A DNA stretch of 18,274 nt, taken from contig JAVBNC010000165.1 of NCBI GenBank assembly GCA_031551765.1, positions 1 through 18,274 on the forward strand, given 5' to 3'. Positions 7,044 through 14,171 of the stretch are shown in pieces. Made by a program: the position numbers and the translations under genes. The first letter of the stretch is position 1. Each line of letters opens with the position of its first letter. Below the pieces are notes generated by a model, which saw only the letters and a list, made by a program, of their open reading frames with translations, was not told where the DNA came from and did no database searches. The stretch comes from JAVBNC01 sp031551765 (lineage in GTDB: Bacteria > Desulfobacterota > Desulfovibrionia > Desulfovibrionales > Desulfovibrionaceae).

Positions 7044-7973
7044 ATGTTCATCTACCTGATAAAACGCATCCTTGCCGTTATCCCGGTCATGCTGGCCGCC
7101 ACCTTTCTGCTCTTCACCCTGCTGCATTTCACTCCGGGTGACCCGGCCCTACTCGTCCTGGGTGAAGACGCCCCGCCCAAAAGCATTGCGGAGTTCCGGC
7201 GGGAACACAACTTGGACAAGCCCTACCTGGTCCGGTACGGGTACTTCGTTTACAACGCCGTGGTGCACCAGGACATAGGGTACTCGTATGCAACCCTGCG
7301 CCCGGTGGCCGGGGAAGTGGCCGCCGCCTTTCCGGTCACGGTAAAGCTGGCCTTCGGCTCCATCTGCCTGGCCACCCTTCTGGGCATGGCTTTCGGCATC
7401 ATTTGCGCCATCAAGCAGTATTCCATCTTTGACAATATCACCATGGTCGTTGCCATGCTGGGCATATCGACCCCCATTTTCTATCTGGGCATTCTGCTGA
7501 TTATTTTTTTCTCCGTGCATTTGCACTGGCTGCCTTCTTCCGGCTTTTCCACCGTCAGCCAGCGCATACTGCCCTGGATTACGCTTTCCGCCATGTCCAT
7601 GTCCATTATCACGCGCATGACCCGGTCCAGCATGCTTGAGGTCATTCGTTCCGATTACGTGCGCACGGCCCGGGCCAAAGGGCAGAGAGAATCCGTCATC
7701 GTTCTGCGCCACGCCCTGCGCAACGCGCTTATCCCCATCATCACCATCGTGGGCATCCAGTTCGGGCACCTGCTCGGCGGTTCCATACTGGCGGAATCGG
7801 TATTTTCCATACCGGGCGTGGGCAGGCTGGCCGTGGAAGGCATTAAGGCGCGCGACTTCCCCATTGTGCAGGGCGCGGTCCTGTATATCACCCTGGCCTA
7901 CGTCATTCTGAACCTGCTGGTCGACCTGCTGTACGCCTGGGCGGACCCCCGCCTGCGTTCACGCTTCCGTTAG
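7044..7973 (+). CDS. ABC transporter permease, DppB type
   Basis: A 309-residue inner-membrane permease. It starts with the usual first membrane helix (about residues 9-29) and the conserved FTPGDPA motif after it, followed by a periplasmic loop and five more helices, as in DppB/OppB/GsiC. The cytoplasmic EAA loop, which docks on the ATPase, is visible as DYVRTARAKGQ through LRHALRNALIPI. FSIPGVGRL near the C-terminus is another family mark. GGAGGA lies just upstream of the ATG. It pairs with the next gene product to form the channel across the cytoplasmic membrane. Confidence 0.94.
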   Translation: MFIYLIKRILAVIPVMLAATFLLFTLLHFTPGDPALLVLGEDAPPKSIAEFRREHNLDKPYLVRYGYFVYNAVVHQDIGYSYATLRPVAGEVAAAFPVTVKLAFGSICLATLLGMAFGIICAIKQYSIFDNITMVVAMLGISTPIFYLGILLIIFFSVHLHWLPSSGFSTVSQRILPWITLSAMSMSIITRMTRSSMLEVIRSDYVRTARAKGQRESVIVLRHALRNALIPIITIVGIQFGHLLGGSILAESVFSIPGVGRLAVEGIKARDFPIVQGAVLYITLAYVILNLLVDLLYAWADPRLRSRFR

Positions 7974-7982
7974 GGGGACACG

Positions 7983-8840
7983 ATGCGCATACTGAAAAAA
8001 AACGGCAATCTGTACCTTACCCTGGTCCGCCTGAAGAGAAACAAGCTGGCCGTACTGGGCGCTTTCGTGCTGCTGCTTCTGGTGCTGACAGCGCTTTTCG
8101 CGCCCCTTATCGCGCCGTACGATTACGCCGAGCAAAAACTTGTGGACGCCTTCAAGGAGCCCAGCCGGGCGCACTGGCTCGGTACCGACTTTCTCGGCCG
8201 GGATATCCTTTCCCGTCTGATTTACGGCGCGCAAATCTCTTTGCAGGTGGGTATTCTGGCCGTGGCCCTGTCCATGCTTCTCGGCGGCAGCCTGGGAGCG
8301 GTGGCCGGATATTACGGCGGCAGAGTCGACGATTTGACTATGCGTTTCATGGACGTGCTGCTGTCCATACCCCAGATTCTCCTGGCCGTGGCCATCGCTG
8401 CGGCGCTGGGGCCCGGCCTGCTCAACCTGACCATAGCCGTGGGCGTCGCGGCCCTGCCCACCTTTGCCCGCGTGGTGCGCGGCGCCGTGCTGTCCATCGC
8501 GGAGCAGGAGTATATAGAAGCCGCCCGCTGTATGGGCGCTTCGGACTTCTGGATCATCGCGCGTCACATTCTGCCCAACTGCAGCGCGCCCATTATCGTG
8601 CAGGCCACCCTGCGCGTGGCTCAGGCCATTCTGGCCGCTGCGGGTCTTTCGTTCCTGGGCCTTGGCATTCAGCCGCCCTTTCCCGAATGGGGGGGCATGC
8701 TGGCCGAATCCCGGGCCTTTATCCGGGACTACACCTACATGAGCATTTTCCCGGGCCTGGTGATCATGGTCACCATCATGGCCCTGAACTTTCTTGGCGA
8801 CGGCCTCCGCGACGCCATGGACCCCAAACTGAAACGATAA
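7983..8840 (+). CDS. ABC transporter permease, DppC type
   Basis: The second permease half, 285 residues. It has an N-terminal cytoplasmic stretch with NKLAVLGAFVLLLLVLTALFA as first membrane helix, then the family mark HWLGTDFLGRDILSRLIYGA. The EAA loop reads EYIEAARCMGAS through ARHILPNCSAPI, and LSFLGLGIQPP near the C-terminus is typical of DppC/OppC. It begins 9 bases after dppB-like stop with GGGG upstream of the ATG. Together with the preceding permease and the two ATPases it completes the importer. Confidence 0.94.
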   Translation: MRILKKNGNLYLTLVRLKRNKLAVLGAFVLLLLVLTALFAPLIAPYDYAEQKLVDAFKEPSRAHWLGTDFLGRDILSRLIYGAQISLQVGILAVALSMLLGGSLGAVAGYYGGRVDDLTMRFMDVLLSIPQILLAVAIAAALGPGLLNLTIAVGVAALPTFARVVRGAVLSIAEQEYIEAARCMGASDFWIIARHILPNCSAPIIVQATLRVAQAILAAAGLSFLGLGIQPPFPEWGGMLAESRAFIRDYTYMSIFPGLVIMVTIMALNFLGDGLRDAMDPKLKR

Positions 8841-8856
8841 GGCAAGGATACGACGC

Positions 8857-9822
8857 ATGCCCGCAACAGAAGCTTTGCTGGATATCCGCAACCTGCACGT
8901 GCACTATCATACCGACACGGGTGTGGTCCGGGCGGTGGAAGGCCTTGATCTTGTGCTGCACCGCAAGGAATCCCTGGGACTGGTGGGGGAAACCGGCGCG
9001 GGAAAAACCACCACGGCCCTGGCCGTGATGCAGCTGATAGCCTCCCCTCCCGGTATGATACGTGAAGGCGAAATCCTGTTTGAAGGCAAAAATCTGATCA
9101 CGCTTTCAGAAGAGGAAAAGCGGCACATACGCGGCGGCAAGCTCGCCATGATTTTCCAGGACCCCATGACTTCCCTAAACCCCGTGCTCAGCGTGCAGGA
9201 CCAGATAGCGGAAATGATTCTGCTGCACCAGCCCGTCAGCAGGCAGCAGGCCGTTGAAAAAGCGCGCGGCCTGCTCCAACTTGTGGGCATACGGCCGGAA
9301 CGCGGGCCGGATTACCCGCACCAGTTCAGCGGGGGCATGAAGCAGCGGGTGGTGATAGCCATTGCCTTGGCCTGCAACCCCCAACTGCTTATCGCCGACG
9401 AACCCACCACCGCCCTGGACGTCACCATCCAGGCCCAAGTGCTGGAGCTGATGCGCGAGCTGAAACAGCATTTCAACACGGCGACCATACTCATCAGCCA
9501 CGATCTAGGGGTGGTGGCCGAACTGTGCGATACCGTGGCCATCATGTACGCGGGTCGCATTCTGGAAAAGGCCCCGGCCAGGGAGCTGTACGCGAACCCC
9601 CTGCACCCGTACACGCAAGGGCTGTTTAATTCCATACCCGAACTTACCCGGAACGTGGCGCGGTTGAACACCATACCCGGCCTGCCGCCGGACCCCACGG
9701 TCCGGATACCGGGCTGCTGCTTTGCACCGCGATGCTCCAAAGCCACGCCGCTTTGCGCGCAAAAAGCGCCCGCCACGCGTGAGGCGGCTCCCGGCCATAC
9801 CGTGGCCTGCGACTGTCTGTGA
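8857..9822 (+). CDS. ABC transporter ATPase, DppD type
   Basis: A 321-residue ATPase energising the importer. Walker A is GETGAGKTT (44-52), Q-loop QDPMTSLNP (from 101), signature FSGGM (157-161), Walker B LLIADE (177-182) and switch histidine H215. The C-terminus has the peptide-transporter extension with cysteines in CCFAPRCSKATPLC, a region that in Dpp/Opp-type ATPases can carry an Fe-S cluster. AAGGA lies a few bases before the ATG. All catalytic motifs are intact. Confidence 0.94.
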   Translation: MPATEALLDIRNLHVHYHTDTGVVRAVEGLDLVLHRKESLGLVGETGAGKTTTALAVMQLIASPPGMIREGEILFEGKNLITLSEEEKRHIRGGKLAMIFQDPMTSLNPVLSVQDQIAEMILLHQPVSRQQAVEKARGLLQLVGIRPERGPDYPHQFSGGMKQRVVIAIALACNPQLLIADEPTTALDVTIQAQVLELMRELKQHFNTATILISHDLGVVAELCDTVAIMYAGRILEKAPARELYANPLHPYTQGLFNSIPELTRNVARLNTIPGLPPDPTVRIPGCCFAPRCSKATPLCAQKAPATREAAPGHTVACDCL

Positions 9823-9858
9823 GGCGCGGCGCGCGCTCTTTACCCGCAAGGACCCAGC

Positions 9859-10899
9859 ATGAACCATACAGACGCTCCGGTTTCCCTGGTGGAAACCAAA
9901 AATTTGAAAAAGTACTTCAGCACCGCCAAAGGGCAACTGCACGCGGTGGACGATGTGGATATCAGCATTGCGCGGGGGGAAACCCTGGGCCTGGTCGGGG
10001 AATCTGGCTGTGGCAAATCCACTTTGGGCCGCGTCTGCATCCGGCTTCTGGAAGCCACGGCTGGGGAAGTACGCTTTTACGACGAAAACATTTGCGCCTA
10101 TCCCAAAGACGACTTGCGGCGGTTCCGCAAAAAGGCCCAAATGGTGTTCCAGGACCCGTATTCCTCGCTGAACCCCCGTCTTTCCGTTGAACAGCTGATT
10201 GCGGAACCGTTGCGCATCCACAAGGTGTTCCCCTCGGAACAGGAAACTGTGGGGCACGTGCGCAAGCTTATGGATACCGTGGGGCTTGCGGCGCGCCTGG
10301 CCACGTCCTTTCCGCACGAACTGGACGGCGGCAGGCGCCAGCGTATCGGGGTAGCCCGCGCTCTGGCCCTGAACCCGGAATTTATCGTGCTGGACGAGCC
10401 CGTCTCCGCCCTGGACGTCTGCATCCAGGCGCAGATACTGAATCTGCTGCAGGATCTGAAGGACGAATTCCACTACACCTACCTGTTCATTACCCATGAT
10501 CTCAGCGTGGTGCGGCACATTTCCGACCGCATCGCCGTGATGTACCTTGGCCGGATCATCGAACTGGCGGACCATCTGGAGATTTTCACGGACCCGCAGC
10601 ACCCCTATACCCAGGCCTTGCTCTCCGCCATCCCCGTCCCCAAGGTGGACGCCAACCGCAAGGGCCGCATCATTCTGGAAGGCGACGTGCCAAGCCCGGT
10701 CAACCCTCCGGCGGGCTGCCGCTTCCACGGCCGCTGCCCCTCGCGCCGGGAAGAGTGCCTGCACACGGCCCCGGAGCTGCGCGAAAGTTCCCCCGGTCAT
10801 TTTATCGCCTGCCATTTCCCCGGTCCCATTGCCGTCCGTCAGCAGGAAGCCCCGCATTGGGAGCAAGAAATTCAAGACAGCGGCGCTGCGCGCGTCTAA
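9859..10899 (+). CDS. ABC transporter ATPase, DppF/OppF type
   Basis: The second ATPase, 346 residues. Walker A is GESGCGKST (47-55), Q-loop QDPYSSLNP (98-106), Walker B FIVLDE (175-180) and switch histidine H213. The signature motif is unusual: ELDGGRRQ (154-161) in place of the usual (L/F)SGGQ, so the signature serine is an aspartate. The partner ATPase keeps SGG, so one canonical ATP site should remain. The C-terminal extension with cysteines (GCRFHGRCPSRREEC) is typical of the family. ATG is preceded by AAGGA. Confidence 0.93.
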   Translation: MNHTDAPVSLVETKNLKKYFSTAKGQLHAVDDVDISIARGETLGLVGESGCGKSTLGRVCIRLLEATAGEVRFYDENICAYPKDDLRRFRKKAQMVFQDPYSSLNPRLSVEQLIAEPLRIHKVFPSEQETVGHVRKLMDTVGLAARLATSFPHELDGGRRQRIGVARALALNPEFIVLDEPVSALDVCIQAQILNLLQDLKDEFHYTYLFITHDLSVVRHISDRIAVMYLGRIIELADHLEIFTDPQHPYTQALLSAIPVPKVDANRKGRIILEGDVPSPVNPPAGCRFHGRCPSRREECLHTAPELRESSPGHFIACHFPGPIAVRQQEAPHWEQEIQDSGAARV

Positions 10900-10955
10900 A
10901 GAAACGGACAGAAGCGGCATTTCACCCCAACGGTTTACCCCAAGGAGCATTGAGT

Positions 10956-11744
10956 ATGAAACGCGCTTTCGAATTCCTCAACGTCCCGCAACGGCCGCCG
11001 AAGCCTCGCCAAAGCGGCATGACCATGATGGTGGACTGGTGGCTGCCCGTGGGCCTGCAGCGCGACCTGCTGCAAGCCCAGGCCAGCTTCATCGATATCG
11101 CCAAGATCGCCGTGGGCATTTCCGGCATTCTGCCGCGCGACATCGCGGAACAAAAAATCACCCTGTACCGCGAATACAACGTCACCCCTTTTCTGGGCGG
11201 GCAGTTTCTTGAGTACACGGTAGCCAAGCACGGCATGAAAATGGCCCCCGCCTACTTCAAAGAAGTGGCGGACATAGGGTTTACCGTGGTGGAAGTTTCC
11301 GACAACAACCTGGATATCAGCAAAGAGGACAAGCAAAGCCTGATCCGCATGGCGGTGCAGGAATACGGCCTCACGGTACTGGGCGAGGTGGGCTCGAAAA
11401 ATGACGTTTCGTCGCCCATGGCCATGGTGCAGGGCATTCGCGACTGCCTGGCCGCCGGTTCATGGAAGGTCTTTGTGGAAGGCGCGGAGTTTACGGACAA
11501 GCAGACGGGCCAGCTTCTGCCCGAAGTCGTTTCCACCATCGCGCAGAACGTTCCCCTGGCCGACATCATGCTGGAACTGCCGGGCACCTGGATCAGCAAC
11601 GTGCACAGTTGCGGCATTTACGACATGATGGTCTTTTTCATTGAGGAATTCGGCAGCGACATGAATATCGCCAACGTGTTGCCGGAGCTTATTGTGCCGC
11701 TGGAAACCCTGCGCACGGGCGTCGGGGTAAAGTTAAAAATATAG
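10956..11744 (+). CDS. Divergent ComA (phosphosulfolactate synthase) family protein
   Basis: A 262-residue soluble protein. ATG at 10956 is chosen over upstream in-frame starts because AAGGAG (10942-10947) precedes it and family similarity begins soon after. ComA enzymes are (beta/alpha)8 barrels adding sulfite to phosphoenolpyruvate to make phosphosulfolactate, first step of coenzyme M or sulfolactate synthesis. Family landmarks in order: GMTMMVD (21-27), IDIAKIAVGISG (46-57), GGQFLEY (81-87), GFTVVEVSD (108-116), GEVGSK (143-148), KVFVEGAE (171-178) and a tail NIANVLPELIVPLETLRTG. Several differ from canonical ComA as I know it: KxGWGTS is KIAVGIS, GGTLxE is GGQFLE, EVSDG is EVSDN. It could therefore use another substrate or run in the sulfite-releasing direction. 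Last gene of the operon, 56 bases after the ATPase gene. Family likely, reaction uncertain. Confidence 0.78.
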   Translation: MKRAFEFLNVPQRPPKPRQSGMTMMVDWWLPVGLQRDLLQAQASFIDIAKIAVGISGILPRDIAEQKITLYREYNVTPFLGGQFLEYTVAKHGMKMAPAYFKEVADIGFTVVEVSDNNLDISKEDKQSLIRMAVQEYGLTVLGEVGSKNDVSSPMAMVQGIRDCLAAGSWKVFVEGAEFTDKQTGQLLPEVVSTIAQNVPLADIMLELPGTWISNVHSCGIYDMMVFFIEEFGSDMNIANVLPELIVPLETLRTGVGVKLKI

Positions 11745-11756
11745 CCTGACACCGGC

Positions 11757-11782
11757 GGGCCGGGGTTGCGCAACCCCGGTCC
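11757..11782 (+). terminator. Hairpin after the ComA-like gene
   Basis: GGGCCGGGGTTGC (11757-11769) pairs with GCAACCCCGGTCC (11770-11782) with one G-U pair, the innermost bases forming the loop. It begins 13 bases after the operon's last stop. Only a weak U-run (AAATTTT) follows, so it may be a terminator or an RNA-stabilising end. Confidence 0.6.
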
Positions 11783-11890
11783 AAATTTTGGGGAGCATTT
11801 TTTTGTGGAAACTATAGGCTGCATCGTTTGGCTGCGCGAGTTTTTTCAGACGCGCACTGTTTCCAGCACAAAATGACCCACCAGAAACAA

Positions 11891-11919
11891 AAAAGCGCTC
11901 CGCTGTCCGGGGCGCTTTT
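11891..11919. terminator. Bidirectional intrinsic terminator
   Basis: AAAAGCGCTCCG (11891-11902) pairs with CGGGGCGCTTTT (11908-11919) with one wobble and a 5-base loop. The plus strand ends in TTTTCT and the minus strand in TTTTTTGTTT, so it can stop both the nine-gene operon and read-through from the tRNA side. Confidence 0.8.
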
Positions 11920-12100
11920 CTCAATTTGCTTGCTCAACATCAGGCGGTCGCGAGTAAAATTTCTCAACTTACCTTGTGGCCACTTTCGACGTACCCGCCG
12001 CCACCGAAACCGCGCCCGCTGACGCTTCCTGGGGTTTCCGGTATTTCTCAGCTTGTCAGCCACATTATAGCAGGCCTTTTTGTTTTTCGTGTGGGGAAGA
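11920..12100. other. Convergent intergenic spacer, no gene seen
   Basis: Short open frames here on both strands lack ribosome-binding sites, coding bias and any recognisable motif. The stretch separates the end of the plus-strand operon from the minus-strand tRNA terminator. Confidence 0.5.
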
Positions 12101-12134
12101 AAAAGACGGCTACAGATTTTTTCCGTAGCCGTCT
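12101..12134 (-). terminator. Rho-independent terminator of tRNA-Val
   Basis: On the minus strand AGACGGCTAC (12134-12125) pairs with GTAGCCGTCT (12113-12104) over an 11-base loop, and the stem is followed by a run of T (TTTTC). It starts 9 bases after the tRNA 3' end. Confidence 0.85.
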
Positions 12135-12142
12135 GGTTTACT

Positions 12143-12217
12143 TGGTGGGCGGTACAGGTCTTGAACCTGTGGCATTCGGCTTGTAAGGCCGACGCTCTAC
12201 CGCTGAGCTAACCGCCC
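12143..12217 (-). tRNA. tRNA-Val (anticodon TAC)
   Basis: On the minus strand a complete cloverleaf is visible. The acceptor stem is GGGCGGT/ACCGCCC, the D-arm contains AGCTCAGCGGTAGAGC, the anticodon stem TCGGC/GCCGA encloses loop CTTACAA (anticodon TAC, reading GTA and probably other valine codons), and the T-arm ACAGG/CCTGT encloses TTCAAGA. The discriminator is A and the CCA end is encoded (12145-12143). A promoter, leader and terminator around it make it a single-gene transcription unit. Confidence 0.95.
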
Positions 12218-12229
12218 TTGGGGAAAGAA

Positions 12230-12246
12230 GGCCGCGAACTGCGGCC
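12230..12246 (-). other. Leader hairpin upstream of tRNA-Val
   Basis: GGCCGC and GCGGCC arms (12246-12241 and 12235-12230 on the minus strand) form a perfect 6-bp hairpin with a 5-base loop, followed by TTCTTT. It falls in the predicted 5' leader between the promoter and the mature tRNA, 12 bases before its 5' end. It may assist processing or be an attenuator-like element. Confidence 0.4.
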
Positions 12247-12253
12247 CGCCTAT

Positions 12254-12282
12254 CCTTTAGGGCATCCGGGCCGCGCCGTCAA
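12254..12282 (-). promoter_or_regulatory. Probable promoter of tRNA-Val
   Basis: On the minus strand TTGACG (12282-12277) is followed after 17 bases by TAAAGG (12259-12254). The -35 matches consensus at five of six positions, the -10 is weak. A start about 7 bases further would give a ~30-base leader before the tRNA. Confidence 0.45.
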
Positions 12283-12327
12283 CGTCCGCGCCCGCGCGGC
12301 CGCAACGCCGCGCTGTCATGCATACGC

Positions 12328-12357
12328 AAGAACGCGCGCCGGTGGGCGCGCGTTCTT
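12328..12357 (-). terminator. Hairpin terminator of the DHH gene
   Basis: AAGAACGCGCGCC (12328-12340) and GGCGCGCGTTCTT (12345-12357) form a perfect 13-bp stem with a 4-base loop, 35 bases after the DHH stop on the minus strand. The U-run is short (TTCTT, within the stem), so it is a strong hairpin with a weak tail. Confidence 0.65.
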
Positions 12358-12391
12358 TCCGCTGCACCCGGCAGCTTCAGCAAAGCATGGA

Positions 12392-13309
12392 TCAGGTATT
12401 TTCCGTCACCAGGGTATCAACAATGGCCTTCAGGGTTTCCTCGGCCTTTTCCGTGGGCACCTGGCAGGTTCCCACCTGCTTGTGGCCGCCCCCGCCGAAC
12501 CTGAGCATCAGGCTGCCGATGTCCGTCTTGCAGGTGCGGTTGAGAATGGAATAGCCCACGGTGAACACGATATTCTGCTTTTTCAGGCCCCACATGACCT
12601 GCACGCTGACGTTGCAGTCCGGGTACAGGGCGTAGGAGGTAAAGCGGTTGCCGGAGTAAATTTCCTCCTGCTCACGCAGGTCAATGACCAGCACCGGCCC
12701 GCGCATGACGGAACGGGCGCGCAGCATGGTCCGGAACTGCTCTTCCTGTCGCTGGTAGCGGTCCATGCGCTCTTTTACGTCCGGCAGAGCCAGGATTTCG
12801 TCCACCTCTTTGGTGGCGCAGTGGTCAATAAGTTCCAGCATGAGCTGGTAGTTGCCGATGCGGTAGTCGCGGTACCGGCCCAGGCCGGTGCGAGGGTCCA
12901 TGATAAAACCCAGCATGACCCAGCCCTGGGGGTCGGCCACGTCCTGGGCGGAAAGCTGGCCGCTGTCCACCTTGTCCACGGCCGCCAGCATGGGGTCCAG
13001 CACCTTGGAAAAACGGGCGTGGCCGCCGTAATATTCCCAGATAACCCGGGCGCAGCTGGGCAGTTGCTTGGAAAGCCCCTCATAGCGGATATCCCCAAGC
13101 CGTTCATGCTCGCTGGAGTGGTGGTCGAACCACATGCCGCAGCCCGGCACGCACGGTACGTTGGCCAGCACATCGTCGCGCCCCACTTCCACAATGCCGT
13201 CCTGAAGGTCTTTGGGGTGCACGAACTTGAAACTGTCAACAATACCCGCCGCCTTAAGCAAGACGCCGCAGGCCAGGCCGTCGAAATCGGAACGCGTGAC
13301 AAGCCGCAT
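12392..13309 (-). CDS. DHH/DHHA1 family phosphoesterase
   Basis: A 305-residue cytoplasmic hydrolase of the DHH superfamily (exopolyphosphatase, nanoRNase/pAp phosphatase and relatives), using two divalent metals to cleave phosphoester or phosphoanhydride bonds. The first metal motif is TRSDFDGLA with D8 and D10. The namesake motif is FDHHSSEHE (D62-H63-H64). A further aspartate-containing segment is AAVDKVDSG. The C-terminal DHHA1 domain ends in the glycine motif GGGGHKQVGTC (272-282), which holds the substrate phosphate. All key residues look intact. ATG at 13309 is preceded on the minus strand by AAGGTGG. It is transcribed alone, divergently from the next gene, and ends before the tRNA unit. 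Whether it acts on polyphosphate, nanoRNA, pAp or a cyclic-dinucleotide product cannot be told from sequence. Confidence 0.9.
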   Translation of the reverse strand: MRLVTRSDFDGLACGVLLKAAGIVDSFKFVHPKDLQDGIVEVGRDDVLANVPCVPGCGMWFDHHSSEHERLGDIRYEGLSKQLPSCARVIWEYYGGHARFSKVLDPMLAAVDKVDSGQLSAQDVADPQGWVMLGFIMDPRTGLGRYRDYRIGNYQLMLELIDHCATKEVDEILALPDVKERMDRYQRQEEQFRTMLRARSVMRGPVLVIDLREQEEIYSGNRFTSYALYPDCNVSVQVMWGLKKQNIVFTVGYSILNRTCKTDIGSLMLRFGGGGHKQVGTCQVPTEKAEETLKAIVDTLVTENT

Positions 13310-13463
13310 GCTACCACCTTCTCTTTATTGAAATATCCAAATATTCCGGAAAAGCTTATGGACTCTTTTTCTTATCCTGCGCCAGCCTTCCTGGCAAGTA
13401 CCCGAACATATCTTGCGTGAAAAACCCGCGTGGTTCTTAAAATAAAAAAGTCTAGATTTTCTC

Positions 13464-13492
13464 TTGATTTTACTTTCGTCCTCTTCTATGTT
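13464..13492 (+). promoter_or_regulatory. Promoter of the small gene at 13592
   Basis: TTGATT (13464-13469) and TATGTT (13487-13492) are separated by an ideal 17 bases. Transcription from about 13499 would place the inverted repeat at 13517-13556 in the leader of the downstream gene. Confidence 0.5.
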
Positions 13493-13516
13493 GTCAAGGA
13501 CTGTAATGGATATATA

Positions 13517-13556
13517 TTTTTTATGCTGCCGGAAGAGGGTCCGGCAGCATAAAAAA
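13517..13556. promoter_or_regulatory. Long leader inverted repeat with reversed U/A polarity
   Basis: TTTTTTATGCTGCCGGA (13517-13533) and TCCGGCAGCATAAAAAA (13540-13556) are perfect 17-bp arms around a 6-base loop. The T-run is on the 5' side and the A-run on the 3' side on both strands, opposite to an intrinsic terminator, so termination is unlikely. It ends 35 bases before the ATG at 13592 and probably is an RNA structure or a protein-binding dyad. Confidence 0.6.
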
Positions 13557-13591
13557 CGTTATTTTCGCCGGGCCGGCGCAGAGGGACAGCC

Positions 13592-14014
13592 ATGCCGCAA
13601 GTTGCCGCCAGAATAACTCCTGACCAGGAAAAATGGCTCAAGGATTATTTCCGCACCAAAAGCGCGGGAGCCGAGTTCATTTTGCCTTGGGCCGTGGATA
13701 CTTTTTTCCGGGCTATCGGCTCCATCAAAAGCTCGTTCACGGCCGGGGAGCTGAAAACCATTGTGGAAGCGCATAAAGACGTGCGCCTGCTGCCGGACCA
13801 CACCCGCCTCTCCTACCTGCTGCTCAGGGTCATGGACGCCTGCGACGTCTCGCTTCTCCACACCAAGCACGGGGCCAGCAAGGCCAGCCTGGAAGCCAAG
13901 CTCAAACGCCTGGACGACACCCAGGCCACGGCGCTTATGGTCTGGGCGGCCGCGTTCTGGGTCAGTCGCAACTGCTCGGCTGAAAGCCTGGACGAGTATA
14001 TAAAGGGCTATTAG
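13592..14014 (+). CDS. Small protein of unknown function
   Basis: A 140-residue soluble protein I do not recognise at family level. The ATG at 13592 has GAGGGA a few bases upstream and codon use matches neighbouring real genes. The N-terminus ARITPDQEKWLKDYF resembles the strand-plus-helix start of ribbon-helix-helix proteins, but the rest (a helix-rich region with AGAEFILPWAVDTFFRAI and ALMVWAAAFWVSRN) does not fit a simple DNA-binding dimer. No signal peptide, cysteine cluster or catalytic motif stands out. It has its own promoter and an unusual leader hairpin, pointing to regulated expression. A regulatory or adaptor role is only a guess. Confidence 0.8.
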   Translation: MPQVAARITPDQEKWLKDYFRTKSAGAEFILPWAVDTFFRAIGSIKSSFTAGELKTIVEAHKDVRLLPDHTRLSYLLLRVMDACDVSLLHTKHGASKASLEAKLKRLDDTQATALMVWAAAFWVSRNCSAESLDEYIKGY

Positions 14015-14171
14015 GCGCTTCCCCTTTCTTTTCTTCGCCTTTCCCGCGCTGCCGTTTTCCCGGCCTTTTCAGCGAACCACTGGACTCTGCCCCTTTCCCG
14101 ATATATTTTCCATAAAGGTCATCCCTGCGCATGGGCGTGCCCATGCTTTTCCTCAACCGCCAGGAGTATAT

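Noticed and set aside
5430..7127. Long minus-strand frame opposite the binding-protein gene
   Set aside because: Same shadow effect; the plus-strand frame has signal peptide, family motifs and a ribosome-binding site.
11833..11856. Hairpin TGCGCG/CGCGCA after the operon
   Set aside because: Only 6 bp with a 12-base loop between two much stronger hairpins; probably chance.
11926..12186. Plus-strand frame ending in VGGTGLEPVAFGL
   Set aside because: That peptide is the translation of the antisense of the tRNA-Val gene, a known source of false proteins.
12218..13420. 400-residue plus-strand frame across the DHH gene
   Set aside because: The minus strand carries all DHH and DHHA1 motifs and a proper start; the plus frame is antisense noise that also covers tRNA leader sequence.
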